This document shows, one piece after another, positions 1-6,489 of a stretch of DNA of 18,546 nt. The notes under the pieces were generated by a model that was not told where the DNA came from, searched no databases, and saw only the letters and a program-made list of their open reading frames with translations. Positions within the stretch are counted from its first letter, which is position 1. Every line of letters begins with the position of its first letter. Origin of the DNA: Myxococcales bacterium (GTDB lineage Bacteria; Myxococcota; Myxococcia; Myxococcales; Myxococcaceae); contig VFKJ01000106.1 in assembly GCA_009885595.1 (NCBI GenBank), forward strand, positions 1 to 18,546. Reading direction: 5' to 3'. The position numbers and the translations under genes were made by a program.

Positions 1-168
1 ATCGGCACGACCGCGCACTTCGAGGGCATCGTGCTGGGCAAGACGATGATCGCCGTGAACACCGGGGCCTCGGTCAACGGCCGGCTCCTGGCTCAGACCG
101 CGGTGACGCTGCAGATGAACGCGGTGACTGCGCCGACGGCCGCGCGCGGCCCGCCGAAGACCCGTTGA
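1..168 (+). CDS. Ice-binding-like (DUF3494) protein, C-terminal fragment
   Basis: Frame 1 is open from the window edge to a TGA at 166-168 and gives the last 55 residues. The stretch GTTAHFEGIVLGKTMIAVNT followed by GASVNGRLLAQT matches the final beta-helix coils of the DUF3494 ice-binding-like family, where a repeated 'F.G.ILA...I.LNTGA...GR.LA' pattern is typical. Members are secreted or surface-attached; some bind ice, others serve as adhesins. The tail after the helix (about 13 residues, rich in Ala, Pro and Arg) shows no anchor motif. The N-terminus, and with it any signal peptide or sorting domain, lies outside the window. The family call rests on pattern recognition of a short piece. 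Confidence 0.72.
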   Translation: MGTTAHFEGIVLGKTMIAVNTGASVNGRLLAQTAVTLQMNAVTAPTAARGPPKTR

Positions 169-185
169 GCTGACGAGCGTTCCAG

Positions 186-219
186 CGCGGAGGTGGTGAT
201 GTCCCGCCTCCGCGTTCTT
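186..219 (+). terminator. Hairpin terminator after the DUF3494 gene
   Basis: CGCGGAGG at 186-193 pairs perfectly with CCTCCGCG at 207-214. The stem extends inward by T-G, G-C and G-C to give 11 pairs around a 7-base loop, followed by TTCTTC. It starts 18 bases after the stop of the upstream gene, so it fits an intrinsic terminator with a weak U-tract. It also buries the GGAGG that would serve the small frame starting at 199, so a regulatory role is an alternative. Confidence 0.5.
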
Positions 220-321
220 CACCGACGAAAACAGGGCCTCCCACTGACCTGGATGGCCGTGCAGCTGTCGAAGACCGGCGTGGTGATGGTGTTCAAGGCC
301 GCCTCTCAGCGCCTCGCCTGA
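199..321 (+). CDS. Possible 40-residue small protein
   Basis: ATG at 199 is preceded by GGAGGTGGT, giving an exact Shine-Dalgarno GGAGG five bases before the start. The frame runs 40 codons to TGA at 319-321. The product is basic at the N-terminus (several Arg/Lys in the first 11 residues) with a mildly hydrophobic middle (VVMVFKAA). Its 3' end overlaps the 3' end of pdxA on the other strand by 16 bases. I recognise no family. The ribosome binding site sits inside the hairpin described at 186-219, which argues either for chance or for structure-controlled translation. Low confidence. Confidence 0.2.
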   Translation: MSRLRVLHRRKQGLPLTWMAVQLSKTGVVMVFKAASQRLA

Positions 322-1223
322 CACATCGCCGCGGCCTCCAGCAGCGCGGAGACCATCGGCGTCGGATCCGCCCGGCCCTTGCCCGCGATGTCGTAGGCGA
401 CGCCGTGATCGGGCGAGGTGCGCGGCACCGGCAGCCCCAGCGTGACGTTCACCGTCCGCTCGAAGTCGAGCGTCTTGGTCGCCACCAGCCCCTGGTCGTG
501 GAACATCGCCAGCGCCACGTCGTAGGGAAATTTCCGCGCGCTCGCGAAGAGCCCATCGGCCGCGAAAGGCCCGCTCACGTCGAGCCCGAGCGCCTTCGCC
601 TTGCGAATCGCCGGCGCGATGATCCGCGCCTCCTCGCTCCCCAGCACCCCGCCATCACCCGCGTGGGGATTGAGCCCGCACACCGCGATGCGCGGCCGGT
701 GCCCCACACGCGCGCGCAGGCCGCGATCGAGCAACTCCAGCTGCGCCACCAGCTTCGGGGTCGACAACGCATCGGGCACCGCGCGCAGGGGCAGGTGATT
801 GGTCGCCAGCGCCACCGAGAGCAGCGGGCCCTTCATCAGCATCATCACCTCGACGCCGAAGGCCGCCGCGAGCACTTCGGTGTGGCCCGCGAACGGAACG
901 CCGGCTTTCGTGATCGCCTCCTTCGACACCGGCGCGGTGCAGAGGCCATCGATCTCACCCAGCTTCGCCGCCGCGATGGCCGCGTGTACGTAGGCGAGCT
1001 GCGCCAGTCCGCCCGCGCGGGTGGGCTTTCCGGGCTTGCGATCATTCGCGGGCAGCTGGCTCACCACGCGCAGCTCGTAAGTCCCCGCGCGCACGGACGC
1101 GTCTCCGAAGAGGACCGGCGTCAACGCGCGCTTCACCTTCGGTTGCTCGAGCGCTGCCAGCGTCACCTCGACGCCGATGCCGGAAGGATCACCCAGGGAG
1201 ACGCCGATGCGCGGACGCGACAT
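306..1223 (-). CDS. pdxA: 4-hydroxythreonine-4-phosphate dehydrogenase
   Basis: PdxA oxidises 4-phosphohydroxy-L-threonine; the product decarboxylates and feeds PdxJ in the DXP-dependent pathway to pyridoxal phosphate, in the cytoplasm. The 305 residues carry the family landmarks: GDPSGIGVE (11-19), GHTE with His114-Thr115 for substrate phosphate, and the three metal-ligand histidines in NHLPL (His143), NPHAG (His187) and FHDQG (His242). TSPDHGVAYDIAGKG follows at 269-283. Length is slightly below the roughly 330 residues of the E. coli enzyme. The ATG start at 1221-1223 puts the nucleotide-binding start at residue 5, as usual; no strong ribosome binding site precedes it. It is the last gene of a minus-strand run that begins with a SurA-like foldase, with an ECF sigma module lying between. 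Confidence 0.95.
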   Translation of the reverse strand: MSRPRIGVSLGDPSGIGVEVTLAALEQPKVKRALTPVLFGDASVRAGTYELRVVSQLPANDRKPGKPTRAGGLAQLAYVHAAIAAAKLGEIDGLCTAPVSKEAITKAGVPFAGHTEVLAAAFGVEVMMLMKGPLLSVALATNHLPLRAVPDALSTPKLVAQLELLDRGLRARVGHRPRIAVCGLNPHAGDGGVLGSEEARIIAPAIRKAKALGLDVSGPFAADGLFASARKFPYDVALAMFHDQGLVATKTLDFERTVNVTLGLPVPRTSPDHGVAYDIAGKGRADPTPMVSALLEAAAMCQARR

Positions 1224-1261
1224 GGCCGCGGAGTGTACTCACGAGGTGCTGAGCGAGCATG

Positions 1262-1302
1262 CCCTCTCCCCGACCCTCTCCCCCGCGGGGAGAGGGAGAC
1301 AG
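1262..1302. repeat. Palindromic dispersed repeat, copy 1
   Basis: A leading arm CCCTCTCCCCGA is followed by a perfect 10-base inverted repeat, CCCTCTCCCC (1274-1283) and GGGGAGAGGG (1287-1296), with a 3-base loop. It lies in the 82-base gap between the stop of the sigma-partner gene and the start of pdxA. There is no T-tract, so I do not call it a terminator, though an RNA hairpin here could attenuate read-through into pdxA. Confidence 0.8.
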
Positions 1303-1305
1303 TCG

Positions 1306-2166
1306 TCACGGTTGTCCGTGCTGGAGCACCTCGTCGGAACACGAGCTGCGCAGCTCGGTGAGCACCGCCGCGCGCCGCGCCGGGTACTCCGCGCTGAACC
1401 ACTGCAGCAACCCGACCACCTCGGCCGTGCGTCCGAGCTTGCACAGGCCAGCCATGCGCACCGACCAGGCTTCATCACTCCAGCGCCCGGAAGGGCAGCG
1501 GCGTTGGTAGGCCCCCAGCAGCCACACCGCGTCTTCCGCGCGATCGGCGTCGAGCAGCTTGCGCGCGCTCTGCGCTGAACGGAGCTCGGTGGCGGGGTCG
1601 CAGTTGGGGAAGTTCGCTTCGACTTCGAGATCCCAGGTCTCCGCGGTCGGCGGTGCGGGGGGCGGGGTGACCACGGGCTCGGCGATCGGCGCTTCCACGA
1701 CGACCACCGGCGCTTCGGGCTCGGGCGGCTTGGGTGGCGCTGCGCGCGGCTTCGCGGGCGGAGGCACCACTGCGACGAGCTCCGGCGGTGGTGGCGGGAC
1801 GACTGCGACTTCGGGTTCGGAGGGCTCGACCAGCACCACAGGCGCTTCAGGCTTCGGCGCCTGTTTGGCTTGCTCCTCTCCCCGACCCTCTCCTCCACGG
1901 GAGGAGAGGGAGACGGCCACCACGCTCACCGTCGACACCGCCACCACCACCAACGCCACCTTCGCCCCCAGGCTCAACGCCGCGAACCCGGTCGTCGCGG
2001 CCTGCGCACTCACCGCGGTCGTCGCCGCCGCCACGCCCACCACCGGAATCGCCACGCCCAGCGCGCGCTCGAGGTTCTTCCTCACCCGCGCCTCGTCCTC
2101 CGAGGTGGGATCGGCCGCCTTCAGCGCGCTCAACGCAGCGCTCGCCTCTTTCGACAACGGCTTCAT
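1306..2166 (-). CDS. Proline-rich membrane partner of ECF sigma factor (putative anti-sigma)
   Basis: The ATG at 2164-2166 overlaps the TGA of the sigma gene as ATGA, so the two are translationally coupled. This is the arrangement of sigma/anti-sigma pairs, and it is the main reason for the functional call. Of 286 residues, about 1-35 are polar and likely cytoplasmic. Residues 36-86 are hydrophobic, with a clear membrane span about 66-86. A Pro/Val/Glu-rich linker follows (about 103-178), then a helical C-terminal region (about 180-286) that resembles TPR-like regions in similar proteins. I see no H-x3-C-x2-C zinc motif, so it is not a classical ZAS anti-sigma. Residues 86-98, immediately after the span, are encoded by a copy of the dispersed palindromic repeat. 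Its biochemical function is unproven. Confidence 0.75.
   Translation of the reverse strand: MKPLSKEASAALSALKAADPTSEDEARVRKNLERALGVAIPVVGVAAATTAVSAQAATTGFAALSLGAKVALVVVAVSTVSVVAVSLSSRGGEGRGEEQAKQAPKPEAPVVLVEPSEPEVAVVPPPPPELVAVVPPPAKPRAAPPKPPEPEAPVVVVEAPIAEPVVTPPPAPPTAETWDLEVEANFPNCDPATELRSAQSARKLLDADRAEDAVWLLGAYQRRCPSGRWSDEAWSVRMAGLCKLGRTAEVVGLLQWFSAEYPARRAAVLTELRSSCSDEVLQHGQP
1875..1914. repeat. Palindromic dispersed repeat, copy 2 (inside a gene)
   Basis: Leading arm CCTCTCCCCGA, then an 11-base perfect inverted repeat, CCCTCTCCTCC (1886-1896) and GGAGGAGAGGG (1900-1910), around an ACG loop. Relative to copy 1, one arm has C to T and the other the matching G to A, so pairing is kept. It lies in frame within the sigma-partner gene and encodes the Ser/Arg/Gly/Glu-rich stretch directly after the membrane span. 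Confidence 0.8.
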
Positions 2167-2702
2167 CTGAGCTCCTCTGCCTCGCGCTTCACGAGGTCTT
2201 CGAACTGTTGCCGCGCCGAGCGCAGCCGCGTGTACAGCGTGTTCAGGTTGACGCCGGTGGCGCTCGCCACCTCGGGCACCGAGTACCCCTCGACGTCCAC
2301 CAGCAGCAGCACCTCTCGCCGCTCGGGCTCGAGCTGCTGGAGCAACGCCTCGACCCGCCGGCCCACTTCCTTCGACGCCGCCGCCGACTCGGGCCCGGGA
2401 CCCGTCATCTGCAGCTCAGGTGACACCGGCTCGGTCGGGCGCTGCTTGCGGCGCGTGTCGCTCGCCACCCGGATCGCGATGCCCAACAGCCAGGTGCGCT
2501 CCGTGGACCGGCCCTCGAAGTCAGCCCAGCGGCGCCACGCGGTGACGAAGACTTCCTGCGCGGCGTCGTCCACCGAGCCCGGGTGCACGCCCAGCCGCTG
2601 CAAGGTGCGCCACACCGCGCGAAAATGCCCGGCGTAGAGCGCCCCGAAGTCCGCGGTATCAGGGGCCTTCTCCATGTGGAGCACCCGAGCGGTCGCCGTC
2701 AC
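2163..2702 (-). CDS. ECF-type RNA polymerase sigma factor
   Basis: The 179-residue product has region 2 at about 20-85, with DDAAQEVFVTAWRRW followed by TWLLGIAIRVASDTRR. Region 4 at about 115-170 carries LEPERREVLLLVDVEGYSVPEVA and the helix-turn-helix GVNLNTLYTRLRSARQQF. That is the size and layout of a group 4 (ECF) sigma factor, which directs RNA polymerase to a small regulon after release from its partner. The start is GTG at 2700-2702; an in-frame ATG at 2673-2675 (Met10) is an alternative, and neither has a clear ribosome binding site. It begins 44 bases after the SurA-like gene on the same strand and is coupled (ATGA) to the membrane partner downstream. Confidence 0.93.
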   Translation of the reverse strand: MTATARVLHMEKAPDTADFGALYAGHFRAVWRTLQRLGVHPGSVDDAAQEVFVTAWRRWADFEGRSTERTWLLGIAIRVASDTRRKQRPTEPVSPELQMTGPGPESAAASKEVGRRVEALLQQLEPERREVLLLVDVEGYSVPEVASATGVNLNTLYTRLRSARQQFEDLVKREAEELR

Positions 2703-2746
2703 ACCGCATCAGTGGCGTGAGCCCTTCAAATCCGTCTGGGAAAGTT

Positions 2747-3715
2747 TCAGATTTTGACGTCCACCACCGCGGCGGCTCGCAGCTCCATCACGTACTGCTC
2801 GGTGTACTTCTCCAACTGGCCGCGCAGCATGCGATCGCGCAGCTGCTCCTTCACCTCGTCGAAGGGCGGCGCCGAGAGCACCTTGTGCTCTTCCACCTTG
2901 AGCACGTGCCAGCCGAACTTGGTGCGAATCGGCTCGGAGATGGCGCCCACGGGCAGGGAGAACGCCGCCTTCTCGAAGTCAGCCATCATCACCCCGCGCT
3001 TGAAGAAGCCGAGGTCTCCGCCATCGGCTGCCGAGGGGCCTTCGCTCTTCTTCTTCGCCAGCGCCGCGAAGTCGGTGCCCGGCTTGTTCGCTTCCACCAT
3101 CAAGGCCTGCGCCTTGAGGCGGGCCTGCTCGACCTTCTCGGGGGTGGCGTTCTGGGCGACCTGCACCAGCAGGTGGCGGGCGTGCACCTCGAACTCGTTG
3201 GACTCGTCGTGGGCCCAGCGCGCGTACTCGGCCTTCAGATCTTCATCGGAGATCTTCACCTTGCTGCGCACCTTCAGGTTCACCAGCTTGAGCCGCGCGA
3301 GGTGCTTGCGCATGAAGGTCTTGTAGCTGGCCAGGGTGTAGCCCTCTTGCCCCAGCAGGCCCTCGAACTGCTCGCTGGTGATGTTGTTCTGCTTCTTGAC
3401 GTCGTCCATCCCCATCTCGATCTCCGAGTCGGCGACCTCGATGTTCAGCTCCTTCACCTGCGTCTCCATCAGCTTCTCGCCGATGAGCAGGTCGATGCCC
3501 TTCTTCACCAGCACCGCCCGGGCCTCGGCCCGCTTGGCGACGTCGGGCTCGGTGCGGAGCCGCTGCGCGTCCGGGGCGATTCGGGACTCCACCTCGGAGA
3601 GGGTGATGATGTCGTTGTTGACGACGGCGGCCACCCGGTCGACGAGCTCCGCGTGGGAGACGAGGGCGGTGAGGGCCAGGGCGCTGATCAGCAGTCGATT
3701 CACGAGCGGAGCCAT
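2747..3715 (-). CDS. SurA-like periplasmic peptidyl-prolyl isomerase
   Basis: A chaperone/foldase of the SurA/PpiC parvulin class that assists outer-membrane and exported protein folding. From the ATG at 3713-3715 the product has 322 residues. A signal peptide ends near Ser-His-Ala at about 22, a SurA N-like helical domain covers about 24-150, and a parvulin domain covers about 170-275. The parvulin shows VHARHLLVQV and GGDLGFFKRGVM, then FGWHVLKVEEH. The frame stays open 165 bases further upstream to 3880, but that extension has no signal-like sequence and would overlap the divergent sigma gene's leader, so I chose the internal ATG. No good ribosome binding site is visible. It is the third foldase of the window; the other two lie at 6662-8623 on the same strand. 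Confidence 0.88.
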   Translation of the reverse strand: MAPLVNRLLISALALTALVSHAELVDRVAAVVNNDIITLSEVESRIAPDAQRLRTEPDVAKRAEARAVLVKKGIDLLIGEKLMETQVKELNIEVADSEIEMGMDDVKKQNNITSEQFEGLLGQEGYTLASYKTFMRKHLARLKLVNLKVRSKVKISDEDLKAEYARWAHDESNEFEVHARHLLVQVAQNATPEKVEQARLKAQALMVEANKPGTDFAALAKKKSEGPSAADGGDLGFFKRGVMMADFEKAAFSLPVGAISEPIRTKFGWHVLKVEEHKVLSAPPFDEVKEQLRDRMLRGQLEKYTEQYVMELRAAAVVDVKI

Positions 3716-3759
3716 ACCATGTGAAATGGCGATACGTGCGGCCGGTGCGCGATTGCGTG

Positions 3760-3788
3760 CCCTGCGCTCGGGGGGCTGGAGCGCAGGG
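3760..3788. promoter_or_regulatory. Strong hairpin in the divergent surA/sigma intergenic region
   Basis: CCCTGCGCTC (3760-3769) pairs perfectly with GAGCGCAGGG (3779-3788) around a G-rich 9-base loop. It lies between the divergent starts at 3715 and 3862, so it falls within the leader of one or both transcripts or acts as an operator. No protein-binding consensus is recognised, and it has no T-tract, so I do not call it a terminator. Confidence 0.4.
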
Positions 3789-3861
3789 GAGAGGCAGGAA
3801 TTACGCATGATTGGCGGCAGGGTTAACGCGGAGCAGAGTCGTGGTCTCCTATGCCTTGCCC

Positions 3862-4458
3862 ATGGCCTCCACCGCCGCATTGCTCGACGAGCCGCGTGGC
3901 CAGGCCCCTGGACGGGAGAGGTCGCGCGCCGTGTGGGTGAGCTGGGTCGCCGCCGCGCGCAAGGGTGATCACGAGGCCTTCACCGCGCTCCACGGCCACT
4001 TCGGCAAGCTCGTTCACGCCGTCGTCATCGCGCGGGTGCCCGCCTGCGACGCGTCGGACCTGGTGCAGGACGTCTTCCTGCTCGTCTTCCAGAAGCTCTC
4101 CTCGCTCGAGGACGACCAGGCGTTTCCCGGCTGGCTCACCCAGCTCGCGCGAAACCGCGCCTCACGGCACCTGCGCGACGCCCACCCTGGTGAGTCGCTC
4201 GACGACGTCCCGCAGCAGGCCGCGCCCGATCGCAGCGGCGCACCCGACGCGAAGAAGGTGCTGCGCGCCCTGCAGCAGATGCCCGAGGCCTATGCCGAGA
4301 CGCTCGCCATGCGCCTCATCGAGGGCATGACCGGGCCGGAGATCTCCGAGCGCACCGGGCTCACTCCCGGCAGCGTGCGCGTCAACCTGCACCGCGGCAT
4401 GGCGCTGTTGCGCGAGAAGCTGGGTCTGCCGAGTCGAGCGGAGGGCGCCGATGAGTGA
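3862..4458 (+). CDS. ECF-type RNA polymerase sigma factor of the CpaB module
   Basis: The product has 198 residues from the ATG at 3862. Region 2 (about 30-95) includes WVAAARKGDHEAFTALHGHF, DASDLVQDVFLLVFQKL and FPGWLTQLARNRASRHLRD. Region 4 (about 135-185) includes LQQMPEAYAETLAMRLIEGM and the helix-turn-helix GLTPGSVRVNLHRGMALLREKL. It lacks extra domains. An in-frame GTG at 3841 has a GGAG seven bases upstream and would add seven residues; the start is therefore uncertain. Its stop at 4456-4458 lies inside the first codons of the CpaB-like gene (overlap 4451-4458), which is strong evidence of translational coupling and that the CpaB-like protein is its partner. Confidence 0.9.
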   Translation: MASTAALLDEPRGQAPGRERSRAVWVSWVAAARKGDHEAFTALHGHFGKLVHAVVIARVPACDASDLVQDVFLLVFQKLSSLEDDQAFPGWLTQLARNRASRHLRDAHPGESLDDVPQQAAPDRSGAPDAKKVLRALQQMPEAYAETLAMRLIEGMTGPEISERTGLTPGSVRVNLHRGMALLREKLGLPSRAEGADE

Positions 4459-5599
4459 TGGCAGGCCCCTCACCCCGACCCTCTCCCCGCTGCGCAGGGA
4501 GAGGGAGGACTACCTCTGGGACAAGTCGGGCAGCGACCCCGAGCTCGAGGCGCTCGAGCGCTCGCTTTGCGGCCTCGCGTACGATCGCCAGGCGCCCGTG
4601 CTGGTGAAGGGCGACTACCTCTGGGACAAGTCTGGCGCCGACCTGGGCGTCGAGGCGCTCGAGCAGTCGCTCTCCTCGCTCGCGTACGACGGCGAGGCGC
4701 CCGTGGTGCCGGTGCGCCGCGTGCCCACGCCCTCTCCTCCGCTCCCGGCCATGCGCGTGCCGTTCTCCCGCGGCGCTCCCTGGACGCACGCGAAGACGAT
4801 GCCGCTCGCGCTCGCCGCCGGGCTGATGCTGGTCGGCTTCGCGGTGGCCTGGAGCGCGCTGGCGAAGGAGAAGGCCGACGTGCGCAAGGGCTGGAACCTG
4901 GTGCCCGTGGTGGTCGCCGCGGTCGACCTCTCGGAGGGCACCACCGTCACCCTGCAGCAGCTCTCGCAGCGCAGCGTGCCCGAGCAGTTCGTCACCTCCT
5001 CGGTGGTGAAGCCGGACTCCGCCAGCTACGTGGTGGGGCAGAAGGTGCAGGTCGCCGTCGCCGCGGGTGACCCGCTGTTGTGGAACCAGTTCGACGCCTC
5101 GCGCGCGGTCGAACGGCTCGCCACCCGCATCTTCAAGCGCGCCCGCGCCCTGGCCGTCGAGGTGAAGGGCACCACCGGCGTCGGCGGGTGGATGCGCCCG
5201 AACGATCACGTCGACATCATCGGCAGCTTCAAGGATCCACTCACCAACCAGCCCGTCGCCGTCACCCTGATGCAGAACGTGATGGTGCTGGCGACCGGCA
5301 AGCTCACCGGCACCACCAACGTGAACCTGGTGCGTGAGAACGAACGCGCCTACGGCCACGTCTCCCTGATGCTGCTCCCCGAGGAAGCGGAGATGCTGGT
5401 GCTCGCCGGTCAGCTCGGCGGCCTCACCTTCACGCTCAGGAACGAAGACGACCTCGACGTCATGGACGAGCGCGGGCGCGCCACCATCGACACCCTGATG
5501 TCCGGGGAGCGGACCCGGGTGCTGCAGCAAAAGAGGTTCAACACCATCCAGGTGATCCGCGGAGCGGCGGCCCCTGACTCGGCGAAGAACGCGAAGTAG
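4451..5599 (+). CDS. CpaB-like protein with duplicated anti-sigma-like N-terminus
   Basis: A 382-residue fusion-like protein. Residues 1-18 come largely from a dispersed palindromic repeat. Residues 20-54 and 55-89 are two copies of a motif starting DYLWDKSG and continuing with an LE..L/SL..LAYD helix. That 'YLWDxSG..D.EV..LE..L' pattern resembles the cytoplasmic N-terminus of anti-sigma/FecR-type regulators in Acidobacteria and Myxococcota. A membrane span lies at about 119-138, then an SAF-like region (about 150-212, NLVPVVVAAVDLSEGT) and an RcpC/CpaB domain (about 224-335, RPNDHVDIIGSF, VMVLATGKLTG). CpaB proteins normally support Flp/Tad pilus secretion in the periplasm. Here no other tad/cpa gene is seen, and the gene overlaps an ECF sigma factor. 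I infer a transmembrane sigma regulator with a CpaB sensor; this is unproven. Confidence 0.85.
   Translation: MSDGRPLTPTLSPLRREREDYLWDKSGSDPELEALERSLCGLAYDRQAPVLVKGDYLWDKSGADLGVEALEQSLSSLAYDGEAPVVPVRRVPTPSPPLPAMRVPFSRGAPWTHAKTMPLALAAGLMLVGFAVAWSALAKEKADVRKGWNLVPVVVAAVDLSEGTTVTLQQLSQRSVPEQFVTSSVVKPDSASYVVGQKVQVAVAAGDPLLWNQFDASRAVERLATRIFKRARALAVEVKGTTGVGGWMRPNDHVDIIGSFKDPLTNQPVAVTLMQNVMVLATGKLTGTTNVNLVRENERAYGHVSLMLLPEEAEMLVLAGQLGGLTFTLRNEDDLDVMDERGRATIDTLMSGERTRVLQQKRFNTIQVIRGAAAPDSAKNAK
4466..4507. repeat. Palindromic dispersed repeat, copy 3 (inside a gene)
   Basis: Leading arm CCCCTCACCCCGA, then CCCTCTCCC (4479-4487) and GGGAGAGGG (4497-4505) with an inner GC-tgc-GC mini-stem. It begins 15 bases into the CpaB-like gene and is read through in frame, encoding about residues 6-19. 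It is almost identical to copy 4, differing at one base over about 42. Confidence 0.8.
4508..4717 (+). repeat. Two tandem 105-base units encoding the YLWDKSG motif
   Basis: Both 4508 and 4613 start GACTACCTCTGGGACAAGTC and the similarity continues for 105 bases (35 codons) per unit. By eye about 22 of 35 residues are identical, and the first eight codons encode DYLWDKSG in both. This is an in-frame tandem duplication inside the CpaB-like gene, immediately after repeat copy 3. Confidence 0.85.
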
Positions 5600-5605
5600 T
5601 CGTCG

Positions 5606-5648
5606 CCCCTCACCCCGCCCCTCTCCCCGCTGCGCAGGGAGAGGGAGA
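5606..5648. repeat. Palindromic dispersed repeat, copy 4
   Basis: Leading arm CCCCTCACCCCGC, then CCCTCTCCC (5619-5627) and GGGAGAGGG (5637-5645). It fills most of the gap between the two CpaB-like genes, starting seven bases after the first gene's stop. Near-identity to copy 3, which lies in the 5' end of the preceding gene, suggests a recent shared origin. Confidence 0.8.
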
Positions 5649-5685
5649 CTGGTTAACGGTTTTCGGGAAGGCGGCTCCTCTCCAC

Positions 5686-6489
5686 ATGCTCAAGGGAAAG
5701 TCGCCGCTGATCATCGGAGTGGTGCTGGGCCTGGCTGCCTTCGTCATCGGCTGGTCGGGGCTGCAGCGCGAACGCGCTCGCGTGCGCGCCGGGTACAACC
5801 TGGTCCCGGTGGTGGTCGCCACGGTCGACATGTCCGAGGGCACCGTGCTCACGATGGACATGATCAGCCAGCGCTCGGTGCCGGAGACCTTCGTCACCTC
5901 GTCGGTGGTCAAGCCCGACTCCGTCACCTACGTCGTCGGGCAGAAGGTGATGGTGTCGCTGCAGGCCGGCGACCCGCTGCTGTGGAGCCAGTTCGAGACC
6001 TCGCGCAGCGCCGAGCGGCTCAACACCAGGGTGATCAAGCGCATGCGCGCCGTCACCATCGACGCGCGCGCGTCGTCGGCGGTGGGCGGCTGGGTGAAGC
6101 CCAATGATCACATCGACGTCATCGGCACCTTCAAGGACCCCGACACCAACCAGCAGGTCGCGCTCACGCTGCTGCAGAACGTCGTCGTGCTCGCGACCGG
6201 GAAGATCACCGGAACCACCAACGTCAACCTGCTCGCGGAAGGCGATCGCACCTACGGGAACGTCACCTTGATGGTGGTACCCGAGGAGAGCGAGATCCTC
6301 ATGCTCGGGCAGGAGCTCGGCAATCTCTCGCTCGCCCTGCGCAACGAGGACGACCTCGACACCATCGACAACCGCCTGCCGACGTCGGTGCGGACCTTGT
6401 TCGATGGGGAGCGCAGGTCGATTCACCAGAAGGCACGCAAGGACATCATCGAGGTGCTGCGGGGCAATGGTGGGAAGGACACGCGATGA
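5686..6489 (+). CDS. CpaB-like protein, second paralogue
   Basis: The 267-residue product begins with a short cytoplasmic stretch and a membrane span (about 7-24). An SAF-like region follows (NLVPVVVATVDMSEGT, about 38-100), then an RcpC/CpaB domain with KPNDHIDVIGTF and VVVLATGKITG. It aligns over its whole length after the span with the preceding gene, at roughly two thirds identity by eye, so the pair arose by tandem duplication. It lacks the YLWDKSG anti-sigma-like N-terminus of its neighbour, so the two probably have different jobs, perhaps as a hetero-oligomer in the periplasm. The ATG at 5686 has only a distant purine-rich stretch upstream. Its stop overlaps the start of the next small gene as ATGA. 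Confidence 0.9.
   Translation: MLKGKSPLIIGVVLGLAAFVIGWSGLQRERARVRAGYNLVPVVVATVDMSEGTVLTMDMISQRSVPETFVTSSVVKPDSVTYVVGQKVMVSLQAGDPLLWSQFETSRSAERLNTRVIKRMRAVTIDARASSAVGGWVKPNDHIDVIGTFKDPDTNQQVALTLLQNVVVLATGKITGTTNVNLLAEGDRTYGNVTLMVVPEESEILMLGQELGNLSLALRNEDDLDTIDNRLPTSVRTLFDGERRSIHQKARKDIIEVLRGNGGKDTR

Noticed and set aside
2720..2760. GAAACTTT on the minus strand as a -35 of an ECF autoregulated promoter upstream of the first sigma gene
   Set aside because: No convincing -10 element at the right distance could be found, and part of it lies in the SurA-like gene's last codons.
3716..3880. N-terminal extension of the SurA-like frame
   Set aside because: It is Arg/Pro-rich, precedes a clear signal peptide, and would run through the divergent intergenic hairpin and into the sigma gene.
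4508..4717. CRISPR-like repeat
   Set aside because: Only two adjacent units without spacers, in frame in a gene; it is a coding duplication.
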